Below are positions 1-8,423 of a stretch of DNA of 64,000 nt, piece by piece. Origin of the DNA: Nocardioides sp. (GTDB lineage: Bacteria; Actinomycetota; Actinomycetes; Propionibacteriales; Nocardioidaceae); assembly GCA_037045645.1 (NCBI GenBank), contig JBAOIH010000011.1, forward strand, positions 62,001 through 126,000. Reading direction: 5' to 3'. Position 1 is the first letter of the stretch. Every line of letters begins with the position of its first letter. The position numbers were made by a program, and so were the translations under genes. The notes below the pieces were generated by a model. That model did no database searches. It was not told the origin of the DNA and worked only from the letters and a program-made list of their open reading frames with translations.

Positions 1-1494
1 CATCTGCTTTCCAGGATTCATGATGTTGTTGGGATCGAGGTTGCGCTTGAGCATCTTCATGACGTCCCAGCCGCCGCCCATCTCCTCGGGCACCAGCTCG
101 GCGTCGCCGATGCGGGTGGTGCCGTGACAGTTGCTCATCGACCCGCCGTACTTCAGCGACACCTTCGCGATCTCGGTCTTGAACTGGATCCAGACATCCC
201 ACAAGGCGTCGTCCAGCTTCTCCTCCCAGATCCCGATGTCGATCTCGGCGAGGTAGTCACCCCATGGCTTGTAGGACGCGCTGGTGTAGCAATAGGTCCC
301 CCAGTCGTCGAAGATGCCGTACTCCTTGATGTAGCGGTCGGCGATCTCGTGCCACTCCTTGCGGACCTGCGGCAGCACACTCCAGTTGAGCGCCGCGTCC
401 TCGCAGTGCCACGACATCGGGGCAACCTTGCCGTCAGGCGTACGACCATGCAGCGGGTTGGCATAGCGGTCGTGACGCGAGGCCCAGTCGCCCAATGCCA
501 TCTCGTCGCCGGTGTAGCGACCGCCGTACGCACGCCCCTTCTCCATCACGATCTTCGACGCGGCCTCGACCTCGGCCCGGGTGCCGTAGAGCGCAGTGGC
601 GAGCACCGAGTTGACCCATTCGGGCATCGGGATGAACGCCTCGTCGTCGCGGCGTAGGTATTCGACCTTCTTCTCGTCGAACAACACGTTGCCCGCCAAC
701 GTGGCCACGCCGGAGGTGACCATCCCGTAGAGCGTCTTGTGCGCCAACTCGTAGTCATCGAAGACGAAGAACGCCGCGAACTCGGCCTCGGGCTTGGGCA
801 CGATCTCCAGCGTCGCCTCGGTCACGATTCCCAACGTGCCCTGGTGACCCATGAAGAGGTGCTTGAGGTGGAACCCGGTGGAGGACTTGCGGATCTTCTT
901 GCCGCCGCCGTCACCGACCTGGATGATCTCGCCGGTCGGCAGCACGATCTCCATCGACATGCACAGATCCCGGCTGTGACCGAAGCGGGTGCCCAGCAGC
1001 GAGAAGCCGCTGCACGCGATCCGACCGCCGACCAGCGAGCAGGGGTACGACGCCGGGGTGTCGGGGTGGAAGACACCGTACGGACGCAGTTCCTCGTTGA
1101 GCTTCATCATGCTGATGCCCGGACCCACGGTCACCGTCCTGTTCGCCAGGTCGATCTCGTGGATCTGGTTCATCCGCTTGACGTCGATGATGATGCCGCC
1201 GCGGTTGGGCACGGCACCATCGTTGAGGCCGGTACCGCCTGCTCGGGGCACCACCGGGATCTTGGTCCGGTTGGCCAGCTTGACGATCTCGGAGACCTGC
1301 TGCGCGGTGCGCGGAAGCACCACGGCGGCCGGAATGTGGTCAGACCAGCGGTGCACCGGGAAGGGTGCGGGGACCCGCGTCCGGTTGGCGCGACTGGAGA
1401 TGTCGGTCAGCACCGCTCCGGGCTCGTTGCCCATGATTGCCTCAAGATCGGCGACGACGGCGGCGTCGATCTCGGTCACCTTTGTGATGGTCAC
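1..1494 (-). CDS. FAD-binding oxidoreductase (GlcD/lactate dehydrogenase type), 3' end cut by window
   Basis: My own translation of the reverse strand is open for 498 codons to the window edge and has no stop, so the C-terminus is missing. The N-terminal half is a PCMH-type FAD-binding domain: PRAGGTGLNDGAVP near residue 90, then GGRIACSGFSLLGTRFGHS and HQGTLGIVTEATLEIVPKP. The visible C-terminal tail ends with the NPNNIMNPGK-like signature typical of FAD-linked 2-hydroxyacid oxidases (seen as LDPNNIMNPGK). The start is GTG at 1494, which overlaps the stop of the upstream Fe-S gene in a GTGA, so the two are translationally coupled. The pair looks like the catalytic and Fe-S subunits of a 2-hydroxyacid (glycolate/lactate-like) dehydrogenase. 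The substrate cannot be told from sequence; alkyl-DHAP-synthase-like members share this fold. Confidence 0.85.
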   Translation of the reverse strand, partial: MTITKVTEIDAAVVADLEAIMGNEPGAVLTDISSRANRTRVPAPFPVHRWSDHIPAAVVLPRTAQQVSEIVKLANRTKIPVVPRAGGTGLNDGAVPNRGGIIIDVKRMNQIHEIDLANRTVTVGPGISMMKLNEELRPYGVFHPDTPASYPCSLVGGRIACSGFSLLGTRFGHSRDLCMSMEIVLPTGEIIQVGDGGGKKIRKSSTGFHLKHLFMGHQGTLGIVTEATLEIVPKPEAEFAAFFVFDDYELAHKTLYGMVTSGVATLAGNVLFDEKKVEYLRRDDEAFIPMPEWVNSVLATALYGTRAEVEAASKIVMEKGRAYGGRYTGDEMALGDWASRHDRYANPLHGRTPDGKVAPMSWHCEDAALNWSVLPQVRKEWHEIADRYIKEYGIFDDWGTYCYTSASYKPWGDYLAEIDIGIWEEKLDDALWDVWIQFKTEIAKVSLKYGGSMSNCHGTTRIGDAELVPEEMGGGWDVMKMLKRNLDPNNIMNPGKQM

Positions 1495-2771
1495 AATTTC
1501 ACCTCGTCCAGGTCTGAGGCACCGCGCTTGCCGCCCACATCGAGGCCGGCGCTTGCGGCGACGAGCTCGATGATGTCGGCGACCTCGATGCCGACCTTGT
1601 TGCCCGCCATGGCCAACGGCCGCTCCGACCAGACGCAGCCACTGACGAGCATCTCCACGTCGAGTTGATTGGCCCGAGCCAGCCGGTTCGCGGCGATCTG
1701 GCTGCTGATCTCGGGCTTTTCGATGGGCAGGCCACCTCCACCGCCGGAACAGTAGGACCACTGGGTCACGTGGTCGACGTCCTTGAAGGTCAGGCCCGGG
1801 ATCGAGTTGAGGATGAACCTGGGCGCCTCGTGGATGTTCTTGCGCTTGTTGAGCCGACACGGGTCGTGATAGGTCACGGTCTTGTTGACCGGCACCTCCA
1901 TCTTGAGCCGGCCCTCCTTGATCAGGTCGGCGACCAGTTCGATGATCTGAACGACCTCGAAGTCCATCTCCTCTCCGAAATAGGCCGGGTAGTCCTCGGT
2001 GAAGTGAACGTAGTCGTGCGGCTCGATCGCGATGATCTTCTTGACCCCCGAGGCCCGCCAGTCGTCGATGTTGTGCCGGGCGAACTCCATGGACTGCTTG
2101 ACGTATCCCATCTCTCCGGCGGGACCGCCGCAGCACCACTGCTCGTTCATCAAACCGAACTCGACACCGGCCTTCTGGAGCACCATCGCGGTCGCGCGGG
2201 CGTTGGCGGTGCGATAGAACGCGGCCTCACAGTCGACGAACATGATCGTCTCGCCGCCGATGGGAATGTCGAGCCCTTCGGCCCAGTCGCGTACGTAGGG
2301 CTGGCCCTGGGGTTGGCCGGTGTCCCTGACTCCGAGCACCGGCTCGTTGGTGAGCTCGCGCGTACGCTCGTTCCACAGTTTCCAGCCGCCCCGGTCGAGG
2401 CCTTTGTCGACCATGAGTGCACGCGCCGCCTTGACGACCTTCACGGTCTCCGTGCGGGCTTGGTAGAAGTCACCCACGAACAAGGTGTTGGGGCAGCGCA
2501 CCTCGCAGCCGCCGCACTGCACGCAGTGCACGTAGTCGTCGGCGACGTCCTCGATGTTCAACACACCCTTGTCCATCGCGATGATGTTGGCCATGAAGGC
2601 CGTGGGGGTGTGGTTTTCGTTGCGCGTCACCTGAGTGACCGGACACACCTCGCGGCAGAACTTGTGGCCCGAGGAATAGCAGTTGAAGCCGTTTTGGCGC
2701 CACCGGTCGACGAACTCGGCCTGCGCCCCATCCACCGCATCGCGGTGATCGCCATTCATCTCGTCCGTCAT
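1491..2771 (-). CDS. two-CCG-domain Fe-S oxidoreductase subunit (HdrD/GlpC/GlcF-like)
   Basis: 426 residues. A ferredoxin-like N-terminus carries a full CX2CX2CX3CP cluster motif (CVQCGGCEVRCP, C83-C93) and a degenerate first cluster (C31, then HKFCREVCP). Two cysteine-rich CCG modules follow (CCGGPAGEMG; then DPCRLNK ... CSGGGGG). This is the architecture of the Fe-S electron-transfer subunits of glycolate, glycerol-3-phosphate and heterodisulfide-type oxidoreductases. I chose ATG 2771 because GGAGGG sits 5-6 bases upstream; an in-frame ATG at 2828 has no ribosome site. It probably takes electrons from the downstream FAD protein, to which it is coupled by a GTGA overlap, and passes them to quinone. 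Confidence 0.85.
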   Translation of the reverse strand: MTDEMNGDHRDAVDGAQAEFVDRWRQNGFNCYSSGHKFCREVCPVTQVTRNENHTPTAFMANIIAMDKGVLNIEDVADDYVHCVQCGGCEVRCPNTLFVGDFYQARTETVKVVKAARALMVDKGLDRGGWKLWNERTRELTNEPVLGVRDTGQPQGQPYVRDWAEGLDIPIGGETIMFVDCEAAFYRTANARATAMVLQKAGVEFGLMNEQWCCGGPAGEMGYVKQSMEFARHNIDDWRASGVKKIIAIEPHDYVHFTEDYPAYFGEEMDFEVVQIIELVADLIKEGRLKMEVPVNKTVTYHDPCRLNKRKNIHEAPRFILNSIPGLTFKDVDHVTQWSYCSGGGGGLPIEKPEISSQIAANRLARANQLDVEMLVSGCVWSERPLAMAGNKVGIEVADIIELVAASAGLDVGGKRGASDLDEVKL

Positions 2772-2855
2772 CTCAGCCCTCCAAAAGCTGTCCTGTGAAG
2801 TGCGCCACAGCGCCTTGTTCGACAACATATGGGCGGGTCAGGAGGCCGGTCAATC

Positions 2856-2898
2856 TTTCGGAACTGAAATTCTGAAAAGACTATTTCAGTGACCGAAA
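2856..2898. promoter_or_regulatory. long inverted repeat, candidate operator
   Basis: Near-perfect palindrome TTTCGG-A-ACTGAAAT ... 12 bases ... ATTTCAGT-GA-CCGAAA. It lies between the divergent Fe-S oxidoreductase gene (start 2771) and the hemerythrin gene (start 2980). The inner 8-bp arms (2863-2870, 2883-2890) match perfectly. Size and position fit a dimeric repressor site that could serve both promoters. No regulator gene adjoins it. Confidence 0.5.
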
Positions 2899-2979
2899 GG
2901 TGCCCTGAAATGGACCGCTGTTCGGGCCTACTCGGACTTCATAGGATGAGGCGAATCCGGCGAATGGAAGGCTTGCGTG

Positions 2980-3511
2980 ATGGACCCCACGAGTTCGGTC
3001 GGTGCGCTTCTGGAGCGCGACCACGAGCGCATCGATCTCCTGCTCACCGACTTTGCAGGATCGCTCTCCAACGCAGCGCCTGACGTCGAGACCTTCACCG
3101 CCGCCGCGCACGCGTTGCGACACCACATCTACGTCGAGGAGGAATTCCACTTCCCGACAGTGCTGGAGCATGGGTTCGAGGTGCAGATGCTGATCTTGAT
3201 CCGCGAGCACGGCCAGATCTGGGACGCGCTGGACAAGATCGAGACGATGCTCGCGGATCCCGCGGTGCCGCTTGAGCACACGATGTCCGCCTGGCGCGAA
3301 CTTCGAGTTCATTCTCGCCGAACACAACCGCAAGGAGGAGTCGTTGGCCTACCCCGCCGGCGACGACCTGCTGCCCGGAGAATTGGCCGTACGCGCTGCC
3401 GAACGGCTGCTCAGCGGCGAAAGGCCCCCCGACTGGGCGTGTGCGATGAGTCAGGTCCGGACCCAGCGGACGGCGTCGACTTCGTCTCGGCATTTCTCCG
3501 ACGATAAGTAG
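2980..3511 (+). pseudogene. hemerythrin HHE domain protein, frameshifted
   Basis: The frame from ATG 2980 (GGAAG ribosome site) encodes an HHE-type hemerythrin: ERDHERID, then HHIYVEEEFHFP and REHGQIWDALDKIE. After about 3300 the conserved ending (FILAEHNRKEESLAYPA, the last H..KEE iron ligands) continues in the next frame to a TAA at 3511. One extra base between about 3290 and 3306 explains this. Hemerythrin-like proteins bind O2 or NO at a di-iron site. The location just upstream of the NO reductase suggests a role in NO or oxygen handling, but that is inference. The break may be real decay or a sequencing error. Confidence 0.75.
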
Positions 3512-3542
3512 TAGAAACTGCCGTCAAACCCTGACTCTCAGC

Positions 3543-3555
3543 AACTTTTTAAGTT
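3543..3555. promoter_or_regulatory. AACTT-TTT-AAGTT inverted repeat upstream of NO reductase
   Basis: A 13-bp perfect inverted repeat in an AT-rich patch 60 bp upstream of the NO reductase start. It may be an operator for an NO-responsive regulator; it does not match a consensus I can name with certainty. Confidence 0.3.
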
Positions 3556-3615
3556 ACGGTCAGTGCCGTTGATATTGCTGGCGGCTGGCGCCGCCTGAGT
3601 GATCGGGAGATCGCG

Positions 3616-5979
3616 ATGAGCATCGTCGAGGACAGCCAAGCGCGGACGCAGACGTCCGGGGGCAACGGACCCTGGGACGACGGGCCCCGCAAACAGATGA
3701 TGATCGGGAAGGGCTGGGTCCAAGGCGTCGCCCTGGTCATGCTCTTCAGCTTCTTCATCATGGGGATCTTGACCTACCGCACCTACACCGCCTCGATGCC
3801 CGAACCCGAGAAGGTCGTCGACGAGTCCGGTCAGGTGGTCTTCACCAAGGCCGACATCAAGGAGGGGCAGAAGCTCTTCCTCAAACGCGGACTGCAGCAG
3901 TACGGCTCGATCATGGGCCACGGCGCGTACCTCGGGCCCGACTGGACGGCCGACTATCTACGCCGTTCGACCGACCACACGCTCAAGGAGTTCCAGGACG
4001 AGGGTGTCGTCGACGCGACGGTGGCCGTACGCGACGAATACCGCACCAACCGCTATGACAAGTCGACCGAGACGTTGGTCTACACGCAGGCTCAACTCGC
4101 GGCCTTCGAGGATCTGCAGAAGCACTACGCGACGTACTTCGGCAAGGACGCTCCCAAGTACGGCCTGCTCGAGAACACCATCAAGACCCCCGAGGAGGCC
4201 CGCCAACTCACGGCGTTCTTCTCCTGGACCGCCTGGGCGTCTGCCGCCGAGCGACCGGGCCACAAATACAGCTACACCAACAACTGGCCCGCCGAGCCCG
4301 CGGTCGACAACGGCCCCACACCCGACCTGATCGTGTGGTCCGGCCTGTCGCTGGTCGTCCTGCTGGGCGGCACCGGCATCCTCTTCGCGATCTACGGCAA
4401 GTGGAGTCGCGAGATCGGCTGGCACTCGGAAGAAGCCCCGGCGCTGTCGTTCAAACAGCCTGGGGAGGTGTCACTCACGCCCGCGCAGCGCAGCACCGCG
4501 TGGTTCTTCTTCGTGATCGCGTTGCTCTTCTTGATGCAAGCGATGCTCGGCGCGCTGACCGAGCACTATCGAGCGGATACGTCGAGCTTCTTCGGACTCG
4601 ACTTCATCGTCGAACTCCTGCCCTTCAACCTGGCGCGCACCTGGCACCTCCAACTCGCGCTCTTCTGGACCGCGGGCGCCTTCCTCGCCGCAGGCATCTT
4701 CTTGACCCCGTTGATCGCGCGGCGAGAACCGAAGGGCCAGGCGCTGCTGTCGTACGTCCTGCTCGGTGCGGTCGCCGTCGTGGTCTTCGGCTCGATGGCC
4801 GCCGAGGCGCTCAGCATCCATGGCGTCTCCTGGGCCAACGGCCCGCTCTTCGAGCAGCAATGGGAGTATCTCGACCTGCCACGGGTCTTCCAGATCCTGC
4901 TGACGACCGGTCTGTTCATCTGGATCTTCATCGTCTATCGCGGCATGCGCGCGCGGCTCAAGGGCGAATCCAAGGGCAACATGCCGTGGCTGTTCTTCTT
5001 CTCCGCCCTCGCGATCCCGGCGTTCTACGCAGTCGGCCTGCTTGCGCGTACGGAGACCCACATCTCGGTCGCGGAGTTCTGGCGCTTCTGGGTGGTCCAC
5101 CTGTGGGTCGAGGACTTCCTGGAGCTCTTCACCACGGTGATGGTGGCCTACATCTTCGTGCTGCTCGGCGTCGTCCGAGAGCGGATCGCACTGGGCATCA
5201 TCTTCCTCGACATCATCTTGTACTCGATGGGTGGCGTCATCGGCACGATGCACCACCTCTACTTCTCCGGTACGCCGGTGGAGCACATGGCTCTGGGTGC
5301 GATGTTCTCGGCCGCGGAGGTCATCCCGCTGACGTTCCTCACGGTCGAGGCGTGGACGTTCATGCAGCTCGGGGCGCGGCAGGAAGGCAAGAGCAGTACG
5401 CCGTTCCCGCACCGTTGGGCGGTGATGTTCCTGGTAGCGGTGGGTTTCTGGAACTTCCTGGGTGCCGGCGTCTTCGGCTTCCTGATCAACCTGCCGATCG
5501 TCAGCTACTACCAGATCGGCACCGCGCTGACCGCCAACCACGGTCACGCCGCGATGATGGGCGTGTACGGCATGCTCGCGGTCGGCCTGGCGATGTTCGC
5601 GCTGCGCTATCTGATCCCGGCCGAGAAGTGGCCGGACAAACTGGCCAAGATCAGTTTCTGGTCGCTCAATATCGGCCTGGCCTGGATGGTCTTCGCGACA
5701 CTGCTGCCGCTGGGCGTACTCCAGCTCTACCACTCGGTCGGCGAGGGTTACTACGAGGCGCGGTCGCTGGGCTACATCACCTCGTCGAGCAACAAGCTGC
5801 TCGAGTGGGGACGACTGCCCGGTGACGTGCTGTTCATCGCCGGTGGTTGCCTGCCGTTCCTGTGGATCGCCTTCCAGGGGCTGCGCCACTTCCGCAGCGG
5901 CACGACCTCGCTCGAGCTCGGCTCCGATCCACTGTTCACCGAGCAGCAGCCGGTATCCACAGGGGCGACCGACAAGTGA
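3616..5979 (+). CDS. norB: quinol-dependent nitric oxide reductase (qNor)
   Basis: 787 residues, the size of single-subunit qNor. An N-terminal membrane anchor and periplasmic cytochrome-c-like domain with no CXXCH haem motif (MGHGAYLGPDWTADYL near residue 98) mark the quinol-oxidising form. About 12 transmembrane helices of the haem-copper oxidase superfamily follow. Visible metal-site residues are H495 with the NOR-type glutamate in HLWVE, H546-H547 in GTMHHLYFSG, and H642/H644 in NHGHAAMMG. The enzyme reduces 2 NO to N2O at the cytoplasmic membrane. No other denitrification gene is present, so detoxification of NO is more likely than respiration. Start ATG 3616 follows GGGAG. The GTG of the next gene overlaps this stop. 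Confidence 0.96.
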   Translation: MSIVEDSQARTQTSGGNGPWDDGPRKQMMIGKGWVQGVALVMLFSFFIMGILTYRTYTASMPEPEKVVDESGQVVFTKADIKEGQKLFLKRGLQQYGSIMGHGAYLGPDWTADYLRRSTDHTLKEFQDEGVVDATVAVRDEYRTNRYDKSTETLVYTQAQLAAFEDLQKHYATYFGKDAPKYGLLENTIKTPEEARQLTAFFSWTAWASAAERPGHKYSYTNNWPAEPAVDNGPTPDLIVWSGLSLVVLLGGTGILFAIYGKWSREIGWHSEEAPALSFKQPGEVSLTPAQRSTAWFFFVIALLFLMQAMLGALTEHYRADTSSFFGLDFIVELLPFNLARTWHLQLALFWTAGAFLAAGIFLTPLIARREPKGQALLSYVLLGAVAVVVFGSMAAEALSIHGVSWANGPLFEQQWEYLDLPRVFQILLTTGLFIWIFIVYRGMRARLKGESKGNMPWLFFFSALAIPAFYAVGLLARTETHISVAEFWRFWVVHLWVEDFLELFTTVMVAYIFVLLGVVRERIALGIIFLDIILYSMGGVIGTMHHLYFSGTPVEHMALGAMFSAAEVIPLTFLTVEAWTFMQLGARQEGKSSTPFPHRWAVMFLVAVGFWNFLGAGVFGFLINLPIVSYYQIGTALTANHGHAAMMGVYGMLAVGLAMFALRYLIPAEKWPDKLAKISFWSLNIGLAWMVFATLLPLGVLQLYHSVGEGYYEARSLGYITSSSNKLLEWGRLPGDVLFIAGGCLPFLWIAFQGLRHFRSGTTSLELGSDPLFTEQQPVSTGATDK

Positions 5980-6581
5980 CCGCACCCTCGGTCGCGGTCG
6001 TCCTGGTCGCGGCGTACGCACTCTGCCTGCTCGCGGTGGCATGGGGTTTCGACCTCATGTCACGGCGGGTGGCCAAACGCTCCAACGAGTGGCGTACGGG
6101 CAACTTCGTCTATCACGAGGACCACGACGCCTGGCAGTGCCCGGAGGACCAGTGGCTGTGGCCGAAGTCCTTCGACCCGGAGAACCGCGTGATGCGCTAT
6201 CGCGCGACTCCGTCGATCTGCAACGCCTGCCCGGTCAAGGACACGTGTACGACGTCCGGCCACGGTCGTGAGATCACCCGCGAGTACGACCCGTGGCCCT
6301 ACTCGGAGGCGGGGCGATTCCACCGCGGCATCTCGGTGATGGTGGCGGTCGTGGCGCTCGTACTCCCTCTCGGGATGCTCTTCGGCGCCCACAGCATCAC
6401 CGACCTGCTGGTGCTTTCGGCGACCGTGCTCGGCGTGGTCATCGCGTCGATCCCGCTCGCCAGACACTTGTGGCACACTCCGGCCGGATTCCCCGAGCAC
6501 GTCTCGCAGGATCTGGTCTACCGCCCCGCTGCTCGTCCCGATCCTTATCGGACGACCTGGGGCACCAAGGGAAGGGTCTGA
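5976..6581 (+). CDS. NO reductase-associated membrane protein with Cys cluster
   Basis: 201 residues, starting at a GTG that overlaps the qNor stop (GTGA). One N-terminal transmembrane helix is followed by a soluble loop with CPEDQWLW and CNACPVKDTC (about residues 46-92), then two helices after residue 115. The four or five cysteines could bind zinc or an Fe-S cluster. A CxACPxxxxC pattern also occurs in the C-terminal knuckle of some transposases, so the motif alone proves nothing. Tight coupling to qNor suggests an assembly, stability or electron-entry role. I know of no named family function. Confidence 0.75.
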   Translation: MTAPSVAVVLVAAYALCLLAVAWGFDLMSRRVAKRSNEWRTGNFVYHEDHDAWQCPEDQWLWPKSFDPENRVMRYRATPSICNACPVKDTCTTSGHGREITREYDPWPYSEAGRFHRGISVMVAVVALVLPLGMLFGAHSITDLLVLSATVLGVVIASIPLARHLWHTPAGFPEHVSQDLVYRPAARPDPYRTTWGTKGRV

Positions 6582-6582
6582 C

Positions 6583-7356
6583 ATGGTCTGGGCGGTCGTC
6601 GCCTTGGTGCTGCTCCTGCTGATCGGCGGGTTGTTGGCGTTGTCGCTGAAGGTGATCCCGGAGTACGAACGCGGCGTGATCTTCCGCTTCGGCCACCTGC
6701 GTCCAGTCGCGGGCGCGGGCCTGAAGCTGCTGCTGCCGGGTGCGGACAAGCTCGTACGCGTCGACATGCGCGTGGTCACGTTGACGATCCCGCCGCAAGA
6801 GATCATCACCCGCGACAACGTGCCGGCCCGGGTCAACGCGGTCGTGCTCTTCCAGGTGATCGACGCCGAGCGCGCGGTGATGTCGGTGGAGAACTATGCG
6901 GTCGCCACCAGTCAGATCGCCCAGACGACCCTGCGGTCGGTCCTCGGGCGCGCCGACCTCGACACCATCCTGGCGCACCGCGACGACCTCAACGAGGAAC
7001 TCGCCAAGATCATCGACACCCAGACCGGCCCGTGGGGCGTCGAGGTGCGCGTGGTCGAGGTCAAGGACGTCGAGATCCCCGAACAGATGCAGCGCGCGAT
7101 GGCGCGCGAGGCCGAGGCCGAGCGCGAACGCCGCGCGAAGGTGATCAGCGCGCGCGGTGAGTTGCAGGCCTCGACCGAGTTGCGCGACGCGGCGATCACG
7201 CTCAGCGAGAGCCCCGCGTCCTTGCAGTTGCGCTACCTCCAGACGCTGCTGGAGCTCGGCGCCGATCAGAACTCCACCGTCGTGTTCCCACTGCCGATGG
7301 ATCTGATCGGGCCGCTGCTCCAGCGTTTCGGCACGGCTGACACCCCCACCAACTAG
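6583..7356 (+). CDS. slipin / stomatin-like SPFH protein
   Basis: 257 residues. An N-terminal hydrophobic hairpin (residues 1-22) is followed by an SPFH/band-7 domain: IPEYERGVIFRFGHL, then IPPQEIITRDNVPARVNAVV and a helical EAEAERERRAKVISARGEL stretch. This is the canonical slipin order and length. It starts one base after the stop of the preceding gene, so it is the third gene of the qNor operon. SPFH proteins scaffold membrane microdomains and protect or organise membrane enzymes; here the likely client is the NO reductase. The NfeD-like partner often encoded beside slipins is absent. Confidence 0.9.
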   Translation: MVWAVVALVLLLLIGGLLALSLKVIPEYERGVIFRFGHLRPVAGAGLKLLLPGADKLVRVDMRVVTLTIPPQEIITRDNVPARVNAVVLFQVIDAERAVMSVENYAVATSQIAQTTLRSVLGRADLDTILAHRDDLNEELAKIIDTQTGPWGVEVRVVEVKDVEIPEQMQRAMAREAEAERERRAKVISARGELQASTELRDAAITLSESPASLQLRYLQTLLELGADQNSTVVFPLPMDLIGPLLQRFGTADTPTN

Positions 7357-7358
7357 GC

Positions 7359-7419
7359 AAGAACTGCGGCCGCGGGGCCAGCCGCTTGCCTGGCTGACCC
7401 TCCCCCGGCCGCAGTTCTT
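7359..7419. terminator. bidirectional terminator between convergent genes
   Basis: A perfect 14-bp stem, AAGAACTGCGGCCG / CGGCCGCAGTTCTT (7359-7372 and 7406-7419). The loop itself can form a smaller GCCAG...CTGGC hairpin. It lies between the slipin and the convergent lipase gene, with A- and T-rich ends on both sides. Confidence 0.85.
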
Positions 7420-7439
7420 CCGATCTCGGGGGCTGGGCC

Positions 7440-8291
7440 CTACAACCCCAGCTGAGCCTTGAACATCCGGGCGTACGCCTGACTGCCCGCCAGGTTGGGG
7501 TGCGCCGGTGCCGCTTCGAAACTGGTGATACTGGCGGTCCAGCGCTGACCCGCGGGCCGGCAGGCGTCGTGGGTCAGGGATTCGCTGACGTCGACGTAGG
7601 TGACCCCCGCGGCTGCAGCCGCCCGCTTCACCGTGGCGTTGATGTAGTTCTGGATGTCGAAGATGTACGGCACGTCGCCGCGTGCGATCCCGGAGTCCCA
7701 GCAGCCGGAGTTCCAGGTGGCCGGCAGGACGGTCAGGTAGCCCGCGATGCCGATCTTGGCGTTCGGAGCCTTCGCTTTCGTGGCCTGCAGGGCGCTCACC
7801 AGCGCCGGGTAGGTCTGGTTGGCGATCTTGTTCTTGAACGTGTTGCCGTAGATCGACTTGCACGGGCTGCCGAAGCCCCAGGTGAGGGCGCTCGCGGAGG
7901 CGCAGGCCATGATCATGCTGACGAAGACGTCGTTGTCGTTGCCGCCGATCGTCATCGTCACCACGTCGGTGTCGGCCGAGAGCGCATTGAGTTGCGGGGC
8001 GATGAAGCCGTACTGCTTGCCCGCGAAGTCCCCCGTCTTGGCGCCGCCGCAGGCCACGTCGGTGAGTTGGGCGCCGATCTGGGGCGCGAGGAGGTGGCCG
8101 ATGTCGTTGGCCGAGCGCAGACACGCCGGGTTGGCCGACGAGTCGGACGGCCAGATGCCGGTGCCGGCCGAGAAACTGTCGCCCATCGCGACGTAGTTGA
8201 CCGGGTCGGCCGATTGCGCAGGTGCGCCCACGAGCGCCGTGGCGGTGAGGGCGAGGGCAGCGGCGACTGCCAGATTTCGTACGACTCTCAT
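7440..8291 (-). CDS. secreted SGNH/GDSL hydrolase (lipase/esterase)
   Basis: 283 residues. A signal peptide runs from MRVVRN through an Ala/Leu core to APAQSA (about residues 1-28). SGNH blocks are YVAMGDSFSAGTG (nucleophile Ser), ACGGAKT, TIGGNDNDV, and a C-terminal HPNLAGSQAYA with the catalytic His. Paired cysteines suggest disulfides, as in Streptomyces secreted lipases of this type. Start ATG 8291 is preceded by GGAGGA. It is divergent from the malic enzyme gene; the 132-bp gap must hold both promoters. Substrate unknown; acyl-ester hydrolysis outside the cell is the family role. Confidence 0.92.
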   Translation of the reverse strand: MRVVRNLAVAAALALTATALVGAPAQSADPVNYVAMGDSFSAGTGIWPSDSSANPACLRSANDIGHLLAPQIGAQLTDVACGGAKTGDFAGKQYGFIAPQLNALSADTDVVTMTIGGNDNDVFVSMIMACASASALTWGFGSPCKSIYGNTFKNKIANQTYPALVSALQATKAKAPNAKIGIAGYLTVLPATWNSGCWDSGIARGDVPYIFDIQNYINATVKRAAAAAGVTYVDVSESLTHDACRPAGQRWTASITSFEAAPAHPNLAGSQAYARMFKAQLGL

Positions 8292-8423
8292 GTGTTCCTC
8301 CGTCGGATGGCCGAGCTCGGTGTCGGCATTGGAGCAACTGTGCAAGGTCAGAGCCGTTTTGTAAACGACTGTCACAACATGGCCCGTTTGCCCTCGGGGG
8401 TAGTCGTTCGTCAAGGTGGTCCC

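Noticed and set aside
2980..3511. Programmed ribosomal frameshifting as explanation for the hemerythrin and pckG breaks
   Set aside because: No slippery heptamer or following pseudoknot is evident, and similar +1 changes occur in unrelated genes.
4335..6042. Long open frames of about 500 codons on both strands inside the NO reductase gene
   Set aside because: Shadows of the qNor frame produced by high third-position GC; Arg/Pro/Gly-rich and with no domain.
8292..8423. Upstream extension of the malic enzyme frame to 7500
   Set aside because: It runs antisense through the lipase gene; malic enzyme homology starts at about 8424.
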